Below are positions 47,866 to 55,948 of a DNA stretch of 64,000 nt, piece by piece. The notes below the pieces were generated by a model. It was not told where the DNA came from, searched no databases, and saw only the letters and a program-made list of their open reading frames with translations. The translations under genes were made by a program, and so were the position numbers. The DNA lies in assembly GCF_900637865.1 (NCBI RefSeq), contig NZ_LR134433.1, forward strand, positions 301,420 through 365,419, written 5' to 3'. The stretch is from Legionella adelaidensis. Its GTDB lineage: Bacteria > Pseudomonadota > Gammaproteobacteria > Legionellales > Legionellaceae. Position 1 is the stretch's first letter. Every line of letters begins with the position of its first letter.

Positions 47866-48576
47866 TCACTTACTCTGTATGGAAGTTAATTTTTGCTCGA
47901 GTAACTCAATCCGATCATTGGCAATACTTCCGTATTGAGAAAAATGTCCAGGAATGGCTCCTTTAAATGAAGGAGAAAGCATGATTTCTTGCAGCGAATT
48001 AATCAAATATTCTTGTAGGATGGAATCAGAATTTTGGATTTCATGCACTATTTCAAGCCTTCCATCTAGGACTGATACAATATCTTCAAAATCATGGCTG
48101 GCGTAAAAATCCATTTTACCTCTTGTTTTAAATGCTTCAAATTTGGTAGCTAAAAAATAAGGAGCTGTAACAACACGAATTTCAAGGTTCTCAGCTAGCA
48201 GATAGAGGTTTGAAGATGCAATTGCTTGTTTATACCAACGATTTCCAAATCCTAAAATTGTTTCATCCGTAGGCATCACATCAAGAATGACCTCATCATA
48301 AAACCAGCGACAAATGACATCTTCAGTTATAGATTTCTTGAAGCCTTGTTTGTTAAGTTTTTTCTCTAACTGGTAGTATTGATTCCGGGAAATAACATCC
48401 ACAATACAATCAACATCAAGTGTATAGCGCACATCTGGCACCAGCGGATCAGATATGAATAAACCCGTGGTACATCCTCCTAAGAAAACAACATCATTTC
48501 GAATATCACCTAATTTTGTTGCAACAAACTCTAACATTCTTAGATTTGCCAATTTCACATTGTTATTACCCAACAT
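47866..48576 (-). CDS. AbiEii/AbiGii-type nucleotidyltransferase
   Basis: 236 aa with a DNA polymerase beta-like fold: GGCTTGLF near 33, the D54-x-D56 metal pair in TLDVDCIVD, and the conserved block KFEAFKTRGKMDFYASHDFEDI (K145, D156, D162). It belongs with toxins of abortive-infection type IV systems and MenT enzymes, which transfer nucleotides to targets such as tRNA. It overlaps by 11 bp the upstream HTH gene, the usual antitoxin position. Confidence 0.83.
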   Translation of the reverse strand: MLGNNNVKLANLRMLEFVATKLGDIRNDVVFLGGCTTGLFISDPLVPDVRYTLDVDCIVDVISRNQYYQLEKKLNKQGFKKSITEDVICRWFYDEVILDVMPTDETILGFGNRWYKQAIASSNLYLLAENLEIRVVTAPYFLATKFEAFKTRGKMDFYASHDFEDIVSVLDGRLEIVHEIQNSDSILQEYLINSLQEIMLSPSFKGAIPGHFSQYGSIANDRIELLEQKLTSIQSK

Positions 48577-49093
48577 GATTTAATTTTTCCTTTAAAAGTT
48601 CTGTTGCAAGATTGCGCTCTCGGGGGCGTCCTGAGCGGAGGACGTCAATTAATACAAGTAGTTCATGAAAAGCTGTATCAGGATTTGCCCTTAAAGCTTT
48701 TGATAAATTAGGGTGAATCGGCAATAATGCAACACCCCGATCTTCTCCCATTGCATCAGGCCATACAGGAATGGGATCATTACCTAATGCAATTTTATCG
48801 CGAAAAATGGGAGCAGCAATTGCTGTTGGAGTACCTCGCGTATATTCACCTAGTTTTACTGGGAATAGGAATTTGATCGAATGTACCAAAAATTCTTCTG
48901 CTGCATGAACATTAGGAAAGAGTTTTCCTTGTTTATCTTTCCTCAATAGCCCAGCTTCTTCTAGTCGCTTTATGCCCGCATTAACTTCAGCTAAGCTAAT
49001 CCCCAATGCAGCGGATAATTGCCGCTGGGATAATTCACTCCCGATATTTGCCAATAGTTTTATTAATACAACGCAATCCTGTGACTTTAACAT
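48566..49093 (-). CDS. Winged-helix regulator, probable cognate antitoxin
   Basis: 175 aa. The N-terminal wHTH (ELSQRQLSAALGISLAEVNAGIKRLEEAGLLRKD, about 18-52) is followed by a domain with VKLGEYTRGTPTAIAAPIF and a C-terminal helix SGRPRERNLATELL. The HTH-plus-partner layout fits an autoregulating antitoxin such as AbiEi/MenA, though it is not a clear member of either. First gene of the operon; palindromic sequence lies 50 bp upstream. Confidence 0.78.
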   Translation of the reverse strand: MLKSQDCVVLIKLLANIGSELSQRQLSAALGISLAEVNAGIKRLEEAGLLRKDKQGKLFPNVHAAEEFLVHSIKFLFPVKLGEYTRGTPTAIAAPIFRDKIALGNDPIPVWPDAMGEDRGVALLPIHPNLSKALRANPDTAFHELLVLIDVLRSGRPRERNLATELLKEKLNHVG

Positions 49094-49134
49094 GGTATTA
49101 TTCTCTAAATGACGTAAATAAAGTATATCACAGA

Positions 49135-49161
49135 CGTTCGCTGTTCGCGAACAAAAGAACG
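49135..49161 (-). promoter_or_regulatory. Operator-like nested palindrome before the wHTH gene
   Basis: GTTCGCGAAC (49143-49152) is a perfect 10-bp palindrome flanked by CGTTC and GAACG at about equal distance. On the minus strand it lies upstream of a TATACT -10-like element (near 49120) and about 50 bp before the start at 49093, suitable for autorepression. Confidence 0.6.
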
Positions 49162-49298
49162 AATGGGAAATAGCAAAAGCAAGATATAGAGATAATAACT
49201 TACCAGATGAGGATCATTTATCAATTAGAAAATAGAGAGTTAACTATTTGATACAGGAATTATTTATGATGTAATTGCTTCCTTAAAAAGGGAATAAA

Positions 49299-49943
49299 AT
49301 GGATGTAAAAATGAAAAAAAATATTTTCGCAATTGGTTTTTGGGGTTTAATGCCAATAATTTCTTTTGCTTATATACCGTCTGATATCGACAAACTAAAT
49401 AAATCAGATAATTGCCAACAGTGTGATATTACCGAGTATATTATTAATAATTATCAAAAAGAGACCTTTCTGGCCGAAAATTTAAACCATTCATATTGGA
49501 CAGCAGCTTATCTTAGAAATGTTGATTTTAGGAAGAAAAGCCTTATTCATTCAAATTTTGTAGTTTCAAGAATGTTCGAAACTATTTTTGATGAGTCTGA
49601 TTTATCTAATAGCAACTTTTCTAATAGTGAATGTGAACAGTGCTCACTCAAATATACAAAACTTAAAAACAGTAATTTTTATAAGGCTAATTTTGAATAT
49701 GCTCAATTTACTAATGCAGATTTATCAAGCGCAAGTTTAGAGAAAGGAGTTTTTTCTCATGCTCAATTTATGAATGCTAATTTTTTAGGTGCAAATTTAA
49801 GCGGAGCTAATTTATCGAGAGCAAATTTATATGGATCTAATATTACTCAAAAACAATTAGATTCATTGAGCTTTTATCGATGTGCAACATTGCCTGATGG
49901 CTCAGTTTATGATGAAAATGGAGAAATTGATTGTGATCAATAA
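49299..49943 (+). CDS. Secreted pentapeptide-repeat protein A
   Basis: 214 aa with a signal peptide (about 1-25, ending ISFAY). A CxxC motif (NCQQCDI) is followed by A(D/N)LxX pentapeptides (ADLSSASLEKG, ANFLGANLSGANLSRANL) and the tail CATLPDGSVYDENG. AAGGGA lies 5 nt before the ATG at 49299; ATG 49311 is an alternative. Such quadrilateral beta-helices bind proteins or mimic DNA; here export is likely. A related copy follows with an 11-bp overlap. Confidence 0.82.
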   Translation: MDVKMKKNIFAIGFWGLMPIISFAYIPSDIDKLNKSDNCQQCDITEYIINNYQKETFLAENLNHSYWTAAYLRNVDFRKKSLIHSNFVVSRMFETIFDESDLSNSNFSNSECEQCSLKYTKLKNSNFYKANFEYAQFTNADLSSASLEKGVFSHAQFMNANFLGANLSGANLSRANLYGSNITQKQLDSLSFYRCATLPDGSVYDENGEIDCDQ

Positions 49944-50514
49944 AAAGAATATTAATTCTGCAATAATATTTTGTCTTTTGCTGAGTACGTCTGTAAATGC
50001 CAAAATCTCATACTCCGATAAGGATCTTGAGCAATATAATAAATATCACTCATGTCAGAAATGTGATCTTTCCGGTGCTAACCTAGAGGGGCAAGAGCAA
50101 TCGATATTAGATGGTTCTATTTTAATTTCTGCAATATTAAATGGAGAATTTATCGGTTCAAGTTTTGTTGGCAGTATCCTTACTCAAGTAAATTCTTATA
50201 GTTTAAAAGCTATGGTTTCGAACTTTAGCGAAGCAAGATGCAATTATGCAAAATTCTATAAAGCCAGCTTCAGTGGTGCAAATTTTCAAAATGCTGATTT
50301 AAGTAAGGTGAATTTTAAAGCAGCTAATCTTTCTTCTGCTGATTTTACTAATGCTTCTTTAAAAGGGGCTAATCTTGATTTTAGTATTTTGATTGGAGCG
50401 AAGTTAACTCAAGAGCAATTAAAATCTGCTAAAAGTTATTATTGCGCCACTCTTCCAGATGGGTCTTTAGCTCCCCCAGAGTATCAATCACACAATTGCA
50501 TTGATAGATGGTAG
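49933..50514 (+). CDS. Secreted pentapeptide-repeat protein B
   Basis: 193 aa if it starts at GTG 49933, which has GGAG 9 nt upstream; ATG 49918 lacks one. The start gives a clean signal peptide (INKKNINSAIIFCLLLSTSVNA). It shares with protein A the CxxC motif (SCQKCDL), pentapeptides (ANFQNADLSKVNFKAANLSSADFTN) and the tail CATLPDGS, so the two are a tandem duplication that diverged. The stop leaves 250 bp of noncoding sequence to the next gene. Confidence 0.8.
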   Translation: MINKKNINSAIIFCLLLSTSVNAKISYSDKDLEQYNKYHSCQKCDLSGANLEGQEQSILDGSILISAILNGEFIGSSFVGSILTQVNSYSLKAMVSNFSEARCNYAKFYKASFSGANFQNADLSKVNFKAANLSSADFTNASLKGANLDFSILIGAKLTQEQLKSAKSYYCATLPDGSLAPPEYQSHNCIDRW

Positions 50515-50607
50515 TTATGTAAGGGATAGTTCGGCTATTTAATAAGTAGTCAAAGAGAAATTAGAGCAATGGAGCACGGTTCAATTCCAGCATCAGTACG
50601 GTATTTG

Positions 50608-50703
50608 TGGGGGCCTAATTGGGGGCCTTCCTGAAAATCATATTGATAAAATCATTTTTTATCAATTAATTATGCATTAAATATGATTGACGCCGCCCCA
50701 CCA
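50608..50703. other. Candidate attR-like structure of the island
   Basis: Order: TGGGGGCCTAATTGGGGGCC (50608-50627), AATCATATT (50636-50644), its inverted partner AATATGATT (50680-50688), then CGCCGCCCCACCA (50691-50703), which matches the tmRNA end with one base missing. A tmRNA T-arm-like GGTTCAATTCC is at 50578-50588. A second copy of this arrangement is at 53329. No gene is seen in 50515-50750. Confidence 0.5.
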
Positions 50704-50747
50704 ATTATTCAAACCATAAACGACCACCAAAGACCATCACAAACCCT

Positions 50748-51743
50748 TGAAAATCTACAGGGTCAGGCCTTGCCTTTTGTCTTTTTATATTTTTGACTCA
50801 CAATTCTGCTAATTGTTGAATAGTGCAAATTAAAATGTTCTCCAATTTCTTTCAGCGAATATTTGCCAGTGTTATATACAAGATAAATAGCATCGTTTCT
50901 TTCAGCCGCTATTTTCTCATACTCTATAATTGGGAGTTTTTCAGTCATTTTCTTGTAATGAATTTTGGGTATATAAGATGTATCGAATTCTTTACTTATA
51001 TTTCCCAGGGATTTATTAACAAAGTCTTCCGACCCAAGATAAATTTGATTTTTTAAGTCGGCCCAAGGGCTTGCCTTGTTCACACCATCTTTCACAAATT
51101 GTTTGTATTTATTTATAGCCATAGATTTATTAGAACTAAATGCGGCTAACAGATTGTCCGCATTTAACCAGCGCGGCGGAGTCACTTCATGGATGATGGA
51201 TAAATAACTGCTCCAATACCAATCACTAGCCTCTAATACCATCTTAGCTCTAACAGGATTCAAGACTATATACCGTGCTACCTCCAGAAAATAGCTATCC
51301 TTTTCAACTATTATCGCTTTATATCTTCCTTGAAAAACATGCCCAACACGTTGATGAACCCTATTAAATCTTTGTGTATAAACCCCGTTGAGATATTGCA
51401 TCCCTTTTGATAAGTTACCAAGTGGAGTCTCAATCAACAAATGGTAGTGATTACTCATTAGACAATATGAAAGACAATACCAACCATGTTTTTCACATGT
51501 ATCGCCTAGTATAGTTAAAAATAACTCTTTATCTTCGTTTGATAAATATATTTTTTCTCTTCGATTCCCTCGACTAGTTATATGATATAAGCCGCCCCGG
51601 TATTCAATGCGCAAAGGTCTTACCATAACTTGGACTTGTGTCTCTCTTCCTTGGAAATTTAAAAATAAATGCTTTCCTTCTTCATGGCAAGTATCATCTT
51701 AGTTTTTGTTTTTTTAATATACGCAAAAGGCAAGGCCTGACCC
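50748..51743 (-). mobile_element. REP-type transposase element, complete copy
   Basis: 996 bp. The ends carry a perfect 19-bp inverted repeat, GGGTCAGGCCTTGCCTTTT (50760-50778) and its complement (51725-51743); the left end extends 12 bp further (TGAAAATCTACA) as judged from the second copy at 56427. It contains one transposase gene. Right of it is a 14-bp tandem repeat. Confidence 0.85.
50763..51626 (-). CDS. REP-associated tyrosine transposase (Y1 family)
   Basis: 287 aa. The HUH nuclease motif is H60-Y-H62 (LMSNHYHLLIETP), with the N-terminal LRIEYRGGLYHITSRGNRRE and YLNGVYTQRFNRVHQRVGHVFQGRY typical of RAYTs. A DnaA-like helix-turn-helix (YSLKEIGEHFNLHYSTISRIV) ends the protein. RAYTs cut single-stranded palindromic DNA and mobilise REP-type repeats. 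The stop codon lies inside the left terminal repeat. Confidence 0.93.
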   Translation of the reverse strand: MVRPLRIEYRGGLYHITSRGNRREKIYLSNEDKELFLTILGDTCEKHGWYCLSYCLMSNHYHLLIETPLGNLSKGMQYLNGVYTQRFNRVHQRVGHVFQGRYKAIIVEKDSYFLEVARYIVLNPVRAKMVLEASDWYWSSYLSIIHEVTPPRWLNADNLLAAFSSNKSMAINKYKQFVKDGVNKASPWADLKNQIYLGSEDFVNKSLGNISKEFDTSYIPKIHYKKMTEKLPIIEYEKIAAERNDAIYLVYNTGKYSLKEIGEHFNLHYSTISRIVSQKYKKTKGKA

Positions 51744-51766
51744 TCCAGAGTGGACCCTCCAGAGTG
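51739..51766. repeat. 14-bp tandem repeat at the transposon right edge
   Basis: GACCCTCCAGAGTG occurs twice without a gap (51739-51752, 51753-51766), overlapping the last bases of the terminal repeat. It may be a duplicated terminus or slippage product. Confidence 0.8.
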
Positions 51767-51842
51767 TTTTCTTTCATTTTTTAGAATAAGTTTCACTTCT
51801 TTATTATTATTCAAGGTTCATCAATCTTACTTATGTATTTTT

Positions 51843-52790
51843 ATGTGCTCTTTCTATCGTTCAAACTTTATATGGTGTCTCTTCCTAAGCTTAATAATCA
51901 ATAATACTAACGGAGAAACTATCGCTGCCCATAAAATACAAATGTTTAAATTTAGTCAGGCTTTTACTTTTAATGATGATCGCTCGATTATTGAGAATAC
52001 TTGGCAAGAGGCTTGTATCGCAAGACATTTACAGCCTGTAGACTTACCAAATGCTAGTTATTGTATTAATGATTTAGGGAATGCAACCTATCCTCAGGGT
52101 GTTGATATATGCGCTGATGGGTCAATTAAAATCCCTATGAATTTTGGTTGGTGTAATGAAATAGTCTCTGATTGTCCTAATTCAACTTGGGAATTGTCGG
52201 CAGATGAAAATACGTGTTTTCGTCCAGATGATGCTTGTTGGAATGATATCGAAAATGTTCCTGAAGAAAAATTACTAGCAGCCATCGTATATGGAGAATC
52301 GCATTGGTCAAATGTATATGAAGAAATGGCGGGTATTGCTTCAGCAATAATCAGAAAACGGGATGCTTTGCATTTAGATAGCATCAATACGTTAGTGAAA
52401 GTCAAAAAACATTTTTCATATGTTGTTTACAATAAAAATGAGAGGTTTGTAAAATTGATGTGCGGCGAGGAGAAAAATTTTGATAAAGCTTATATGGCAG
52501 CTAGTAATGCTTTAAACTATGGCAGAGACTACTCAAATGGTGCCTGTTATTGGGATGGTTACGATTTAAAAACCAGTGGTACAAAGCATGATAAGTATAA
52601 AGCGGGGTTTCGTTATTTAGAGCCAGAACATAATATTTTTTCTACGCCCGAGCCCCCTCATGTGCCAATAAGAGGGAATAAAGGATATTACGATAATGTT
52701 TATATTTCTACAGCCGTTCAAGGCAAAACAATCTTTTGGAAACTAGACGAACAGTTTCTTCACGCTAGAGGAGTTCGACAATGCAGTTGA
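51843..52790 (+). CDS. SleB-like cell wall hydrolase-fold protein
   Basis: 315 aa from ATG 51843, which opens a plausible signal peptide (FIWCLFLSLIINNTNG); the frame is open to 51750 in transposon-flank sequence. The C-terminal part, EKLLAAIVYGESHWSNVYEEMAGIASAIIRKRD, with FSYVV and a YSNGACYWDGYDL block, follows the Hydrolase_2/SleB pattern of lytic transglycosylases, with E as likely catalyst. At least nine Cys suggest an exported protein. It overlaps the next gene by 10 bp. Confidence 0.65.
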   Translation: MCSFYRSNFIWCLFLSLIINNTNGETIAAHKIQMFKFSQAFTFNDDRSIIENTWQEACIARHLQPVDLPNASYCINDLGNATYPQGVDICADGSIKIPMNFGWCNEIVSDCPNSTWELSADENTCFRPDDACWNDIENVPEEKLLAAIVYGESHWSNVYEEMAGIASAIIRKRDALHLDSINTLVKVKKHFSYVVYNKNERFVKLMCGEEKNFDKAYMAASNALNYGRDYSNGACYWDGYDLKTSGTKHDKYKAGFRYLEPEHNIFSTPEPPHVPIRGNKGYYDNVYISTAVQGKTIFWKLDEQFLHARGVRQCS

Positions 52791-53308
52791 TTAAAACTTT
52801 ATTTTTTTCGTTCCTATTGATTGGCGTTGTGGTCCCGGTTCTAGCCACACCTCCATTTCAAATTCTACGTACATGCATGGACAATAAGCCTTATAATAAT
52901 AAAATTAAACTGACTAGATTAGATGGTGATGGTTTAGCAGATAAACCATTAGAAGGCTGCCAAGAGCAATATGAACGCTCTATAAATGGGCATATGTATG
53001 GCACTACGACGTGTGATGACAAATTTTATCTGCTCATTAATGATAAAAAATACGATCCTGTCTTGGCTGAAAACTACTCAATAAACCCTGAAATCAAGCC
53101 AGGCATAGAATTTTCGAAAGAAACATGGTGGCAAGTTGATTCGGAAAACCAAGCATATTTATGTATTTATGCAGCCCTTTCTGATAGTGGGATTGGTGCA
53201 GCGTATAATCAATATTATATCATTGAGAATCCATTCGAGATCAATTCTAAATTATATTATTACTTCTTTGATAAGAATGTGGTTCCAATAGGAAGTAAGA
53301 CATTATAA
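52781..53308 (+). CDS. Small secreted Cys-containing protein, possible immunity partner
   Basis: 175 aa with a clear signal peptide (about 1-23, PVLAT). Four Cys (RTCMD, GCQEQ, TTCDD, LCIYA) could form two disulfides. No known domain. The 10-bp overlap with the hydrolase-like gene and its periplasmic destination fit an immunity or inhibitor protein for the hydrolase, a layout seen in antibacterial effector pairs; this is inference. Confidence 0.65.
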   Translation: MQLIKTLFFSFLLIGVVVPVLATPPFQILRTCMDNKPYNNKIKLTRLDGDGLADKPLEGCQEQYERSINGHMYGTTTCDDKFYLLINDKKYDPVLAENYSINPEIKPGIEFSKETWWQVDSENQAYLCIYAALSDSGIGAAYNQYYIIENPFEINSKLYYYFFDKNVVPIGSKTL

Positions 53309-53328
53309 GGACTCTAATAATAACTCTT

Positions 53329-53407
53329 TGGGGGCCTCTTTAAAAATCATATTGTAACAATTATTTATTATCAATTGGTTACGTTCGTAATATGATAGCC
53401 GCCGCCC
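53329..53407. other. Second attachment-like structure
   Basis: TGGGGGCCTCTT (53329-53340), AATCATATT (53345-53353), AATATGAT (53389-53396), then GCCGCCGCCC, in the same order and near-same spacing as 50608-50703. It partly overlaps the end of a serine-recombinase remnant. It may mark the outer end of a second tandem element. Confidence 0.4.
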
Positions 53408-53600
53408 ATATGAAGTTTTCCACTAGAAACACCCCGTAACATCTTGAAAGGAAGAGATAAATTGATGGTTCCAATAGGTTGCGATGGGTGTATCACGATG
53501 GGATTGATAAATACCAGCCTTTGAACCAGCTTTTTCTGTTTCAGATCACCGTTAGCCCAGTTTTTATAAGGGTTCTGCATAAATGATTCATTTTTCTTCT
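53371..53600 (-). pseudogene. Serine recombinase C-terminal remnant
   Basis: The frame (upstream stop shortly before) gives ESFMQNPYKNWANGDLKQKKLVQRLVF, then NLSLPFKMLRG, the tail of large serine site-specific recombinases. About 70 residues remain; catalytic and zinc domains are gone. Confidence 0.65.
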
Positions 53601-53646
53601 GATAGCTTCGGGTTCTCTACTTTTAGCTATGAAGTGGTCAGATCTA

Positions 53647-53925
53647 TTAGACCACTTCACTCTTAATTAACAACATACAAACCAATTCCGTCATCTTTTC
53701 TTTATTTTTGGGACTACTTTCCGCGATGAGTAATGCTATGGCTGTTAAATGGGGGTAATACGGGTTAAGCCCAAAATTTTTGCATGACGTAAAAACCATA
53801 TAAAAGCATAAGCCCCGCTTCGCTTATTGCCATCTACAAATGGAGGTTCTTGATGATGAAATGCAGGAGGTGAGCAGCTTTTTCTTCAATACTGGGGTAG
53901 TCTTTCTTTGATTTGGAGGTTAATC
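53647..53925 (-). pseudogene. Fic-domain protein remnant with two frameshifts
   Basis: Read in three frames it gives YPSIEEKAAHLLHFIIKN, then PFVDGNKRSGAYAFIWFLRHAKIL, then HLTAIALLIAESSPKNKEKM. The Fic motif HPFxDGN(K/G)R is intact except that one base is missing in the catalytic His codon (near 53843). A second single-base loss lies in the C-run near 53757. Fic proteins AMPylate targets; this one is dead. Confidence 0.8.
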
Positions 53926-54011
53926 AAGATTAGATTATATATAAGCTGGTCTTTCATTCAAAACAATATAAACTATTTGGGGCTCGAACTCAGAAGTTAC
54001 AGAGGCGTTAT

Positions 54012-54785
54012 ATGCTTGAAGTTATTCGAGATACTGAATTTAGTAAATTAAAGGATGTTTACCATGCTTTTTTCACGAAAAAAGGTGGTGTAAGCACAGG
54101 ATATTACAATTCGCTTAATTGTAATGATACAAGTAAAGATGATCCTGAAAATGTGAAAGAGAATAGACGCCGCGCATTGAAACAACTCAATCTCTCCTTG
54201 GAATCAATGATCACAGTAAAAATGATTCATGGAAGTAAAGTCGCAATTGTCGATGGATCTTGGGATAGTAAAAATAGGCCTGAGGCCGATGCTATGGTGA
54301 CAAGAGAAAAGGGTATAGTCCTTGCTGCTGATAGCGCAGATTGTCCAATTGTATTGTTTGCCGATGAGCAAGCTAAAATTATAGGTTTGGCTCATACTGG
54401 GTGGCGAAGCGCAAAAGCAGATATTATCGAAAAGACTATTGAAGCAATGCACTTGCTGGGCGCAAATAAAAATAATATTTTGTCTGTGATCGGTCCTTGC
54501 ATTTCAAAAGAATCGTACGAAGTAAGTTCTGAATTTTATCGAGAATTTTTGTTAGATAGCAGTGGCAATCATGTTTATTTTAGCCCTTCAAAAAAAGATG
54601 GGTATTTTATGTTTGATTTACCACAATTTGTGCGAAATAAATTAAGCAAATTAGCTTTAAAATCGGTAACGTCAATCGATTTAGATACTTATACAAACGA
54701 AGCTTTATTCTTTAGCTACCGTCGCTCTTGTCATAAAGGTGATTCAGATTACGGCGGCCATTTATCTTGTGTTTATATGGTGTGA
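54012..54785 (+). CDS. PgeF/YfiH-family (laccase-domain) protein
   Basis: 257 aa. The zinc triad of this family is visible: H73 (MIHGSKV), C111 (SADCPIVLF) and H128 (AHTGWRSA). Members act as peptidoglycan editing factor or purine nucleoside phosphorylase/adenosine deaminase. It lies apart from the usual rluD neighbour and in an eroded accessory zone, so it is probably a second, laterally acquired copy (inference). Confidence 0.88.
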   Translation: MLEVIRDTEFSKLKDVYHAFFTKKGGVSTGYYNSLNCNDTSKDDPENVKENRRRALKQLNLSLESMITVKMIHGSKVAIVDGSWDSKNRPEADAMVTREKGIVLAADSADCPIVLFADEQAKIIGLAHTGWRSAKADIIEKTIEAMHLLGANKNNILSVIGPCISKESYEVSSEFYREFLLDSSGNHVYFSPSKKDGYFMFDLPQFVRNKLSKLALKSVTSIDLDTYTNEALFFSYRRSCHKGDSDYGGHLSCVYMV

Positions 54786-55134
54786 TTGAAGCGCAATGCG
54801 AAAAACGACTCCATGCAAAAGTGGCCTCCGAAACTGCATGACTTTCCCTTTTGTAGTATTGATAGTAGTACCAATAAAGATTAGTTTTTATAACATTAAT
54901 CTTACCGCAAAAAAACGGACACTAATTTGTTAAAATATATGAACTAACGAAGGTGTTAAGACCCTAGTTGTCTAGCAACCAGGTTACGATTGCTAAAAAT
55001 TACAGTTTGTATCACTTTACTTTTCTTATGGAAAAACCCGGCAAATTTATTATAAGATCATACTTCGGCACTTTGATTGAAAGAATCAAATATTCGGCTT
55101 TGCCGATCTCATCTGTTGTAATAGGAGTCTCAAA
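54786..55134. other. Intergenic stretch without recognised gene
   Basis: Only a small hairpin (AAGATTA 54877-54883 with TAATCTT 54897-54903) and a good AATAGGAGT ribosome site at its end were noticed. No RNA gene or mobile element seen. Confidence 0.5.
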
Positions 55135-55473
55135 ATGAAAGTAATCTGTTTTCAAGCTGGTGATAACTGTATGTGTATGAATATTCTGGGAGAAAATGAT
55201 AAGGAAAACGAGCTAATCAAAAGCTTGAATGTTGGAGTGGATCAGCATCGAACTGATGGACGTGAGGAGCGTCATATTAATAAAATAACAGAAAGCAATT
55301 ATCATGACATCGCAGATCTAGCTATACCTGGAGTACCAGAGACTTATGAGGCCTTCATCACACAAGTTAAATTGAATATGGCTGAGCCAAAGCGACTGCG
55401 AACCGAGCTTAGGGAAGGTAGGCCCGCCGAAGATCCCTCTGAGAACACAATTTATAAACCAATGGGAATGTAA
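55135..55473 (+). CDS. Short protein of unknown function
   Basis: 112 aa, not recognised. The start MKVICFQAGDNCMCMNILGEND has three Cys-rich positions; the rest is polar with DLAIPGVPETYEAFITQVK. TAGGAG lies 8 nt before the ATG, supporting expression. It stands alone between noncoding stretches. Confidence 0.5.
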   Translation: MKVICFQAGDNCMCMNILGENDKENELIKSLNVGVDQHRTDGREERHINKITESNYHDIADLAIPGVPETYEAFITQVKLNMAEPKRLRTELREGRPAEDPSENTIYKPMGM

Positions 55474-55948
55474 TAACATATCATCAAACGTATTTCGTTT
55501 AATATTGCAGGGTCTTCTTAAATCAAAAAGGACCCTAAAAAAGCGTAACATTGCTTTTAGTAACATTGAAGCAGTCGCATAGATTATTTTATATCGTTAT
55601 ATTCAAGTTAAAAAACCATTCCCGCTGTTTTCATCCAATTAATTAACATCCCTCAAAATCTAATGTAGGTTTGCGCCAATAGTTCAATATTAAGTTCACA
55701 TTTTCTAACATCAAAAACCATAGCCCGATTGCTTGCAACTGAATCTTACCTATACTTGAAAATCCTACGTACCGCGGCATGTAGTGTATGAAAGACGTGG
55801 CCAAATGAAAACCTGATTACGAGGAAAGAACGAATAAAAGCTTTAACGCAGGTTCATTAATTTTTGGCATCACCTATTTATTGGGGAAAATTTTTGCATT
55901 CTAATGCACAGGTGCGATAATTGGGTTTTTAATAAAAAGGTTTTAATC
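55474..55948. other. Intergenic stretch with hairpin and repeat fragment
   Basis: AGGGTC (55509-55514) and GACCCT (55531-55536) can pair just after the preceding gene, but no T-run follows. GTAGGTTTGCGCC at 55663 is a decayed copy of the dispersed palindrome arm. Nothing else recognised. Confidence 0.5.

Noticed and set aside
49135..49161. CRISPR or other repeat array
   Set aside because: Only one palindrome, no repeated spacers; no CRISPR array was seen anywhere in the window.
51750..51842. N-terminal extension of the hydrolase-like protein from GTG
   Set aside because: It is encoded by the transposon flank and its tandem repeat; the ATG at 51843 gives a plausible signal peptide.
55507..55540. 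Intrinsic terminator after the gene at 55135
   Set aside because: A stem is present but neither strand shows a T-run after it.
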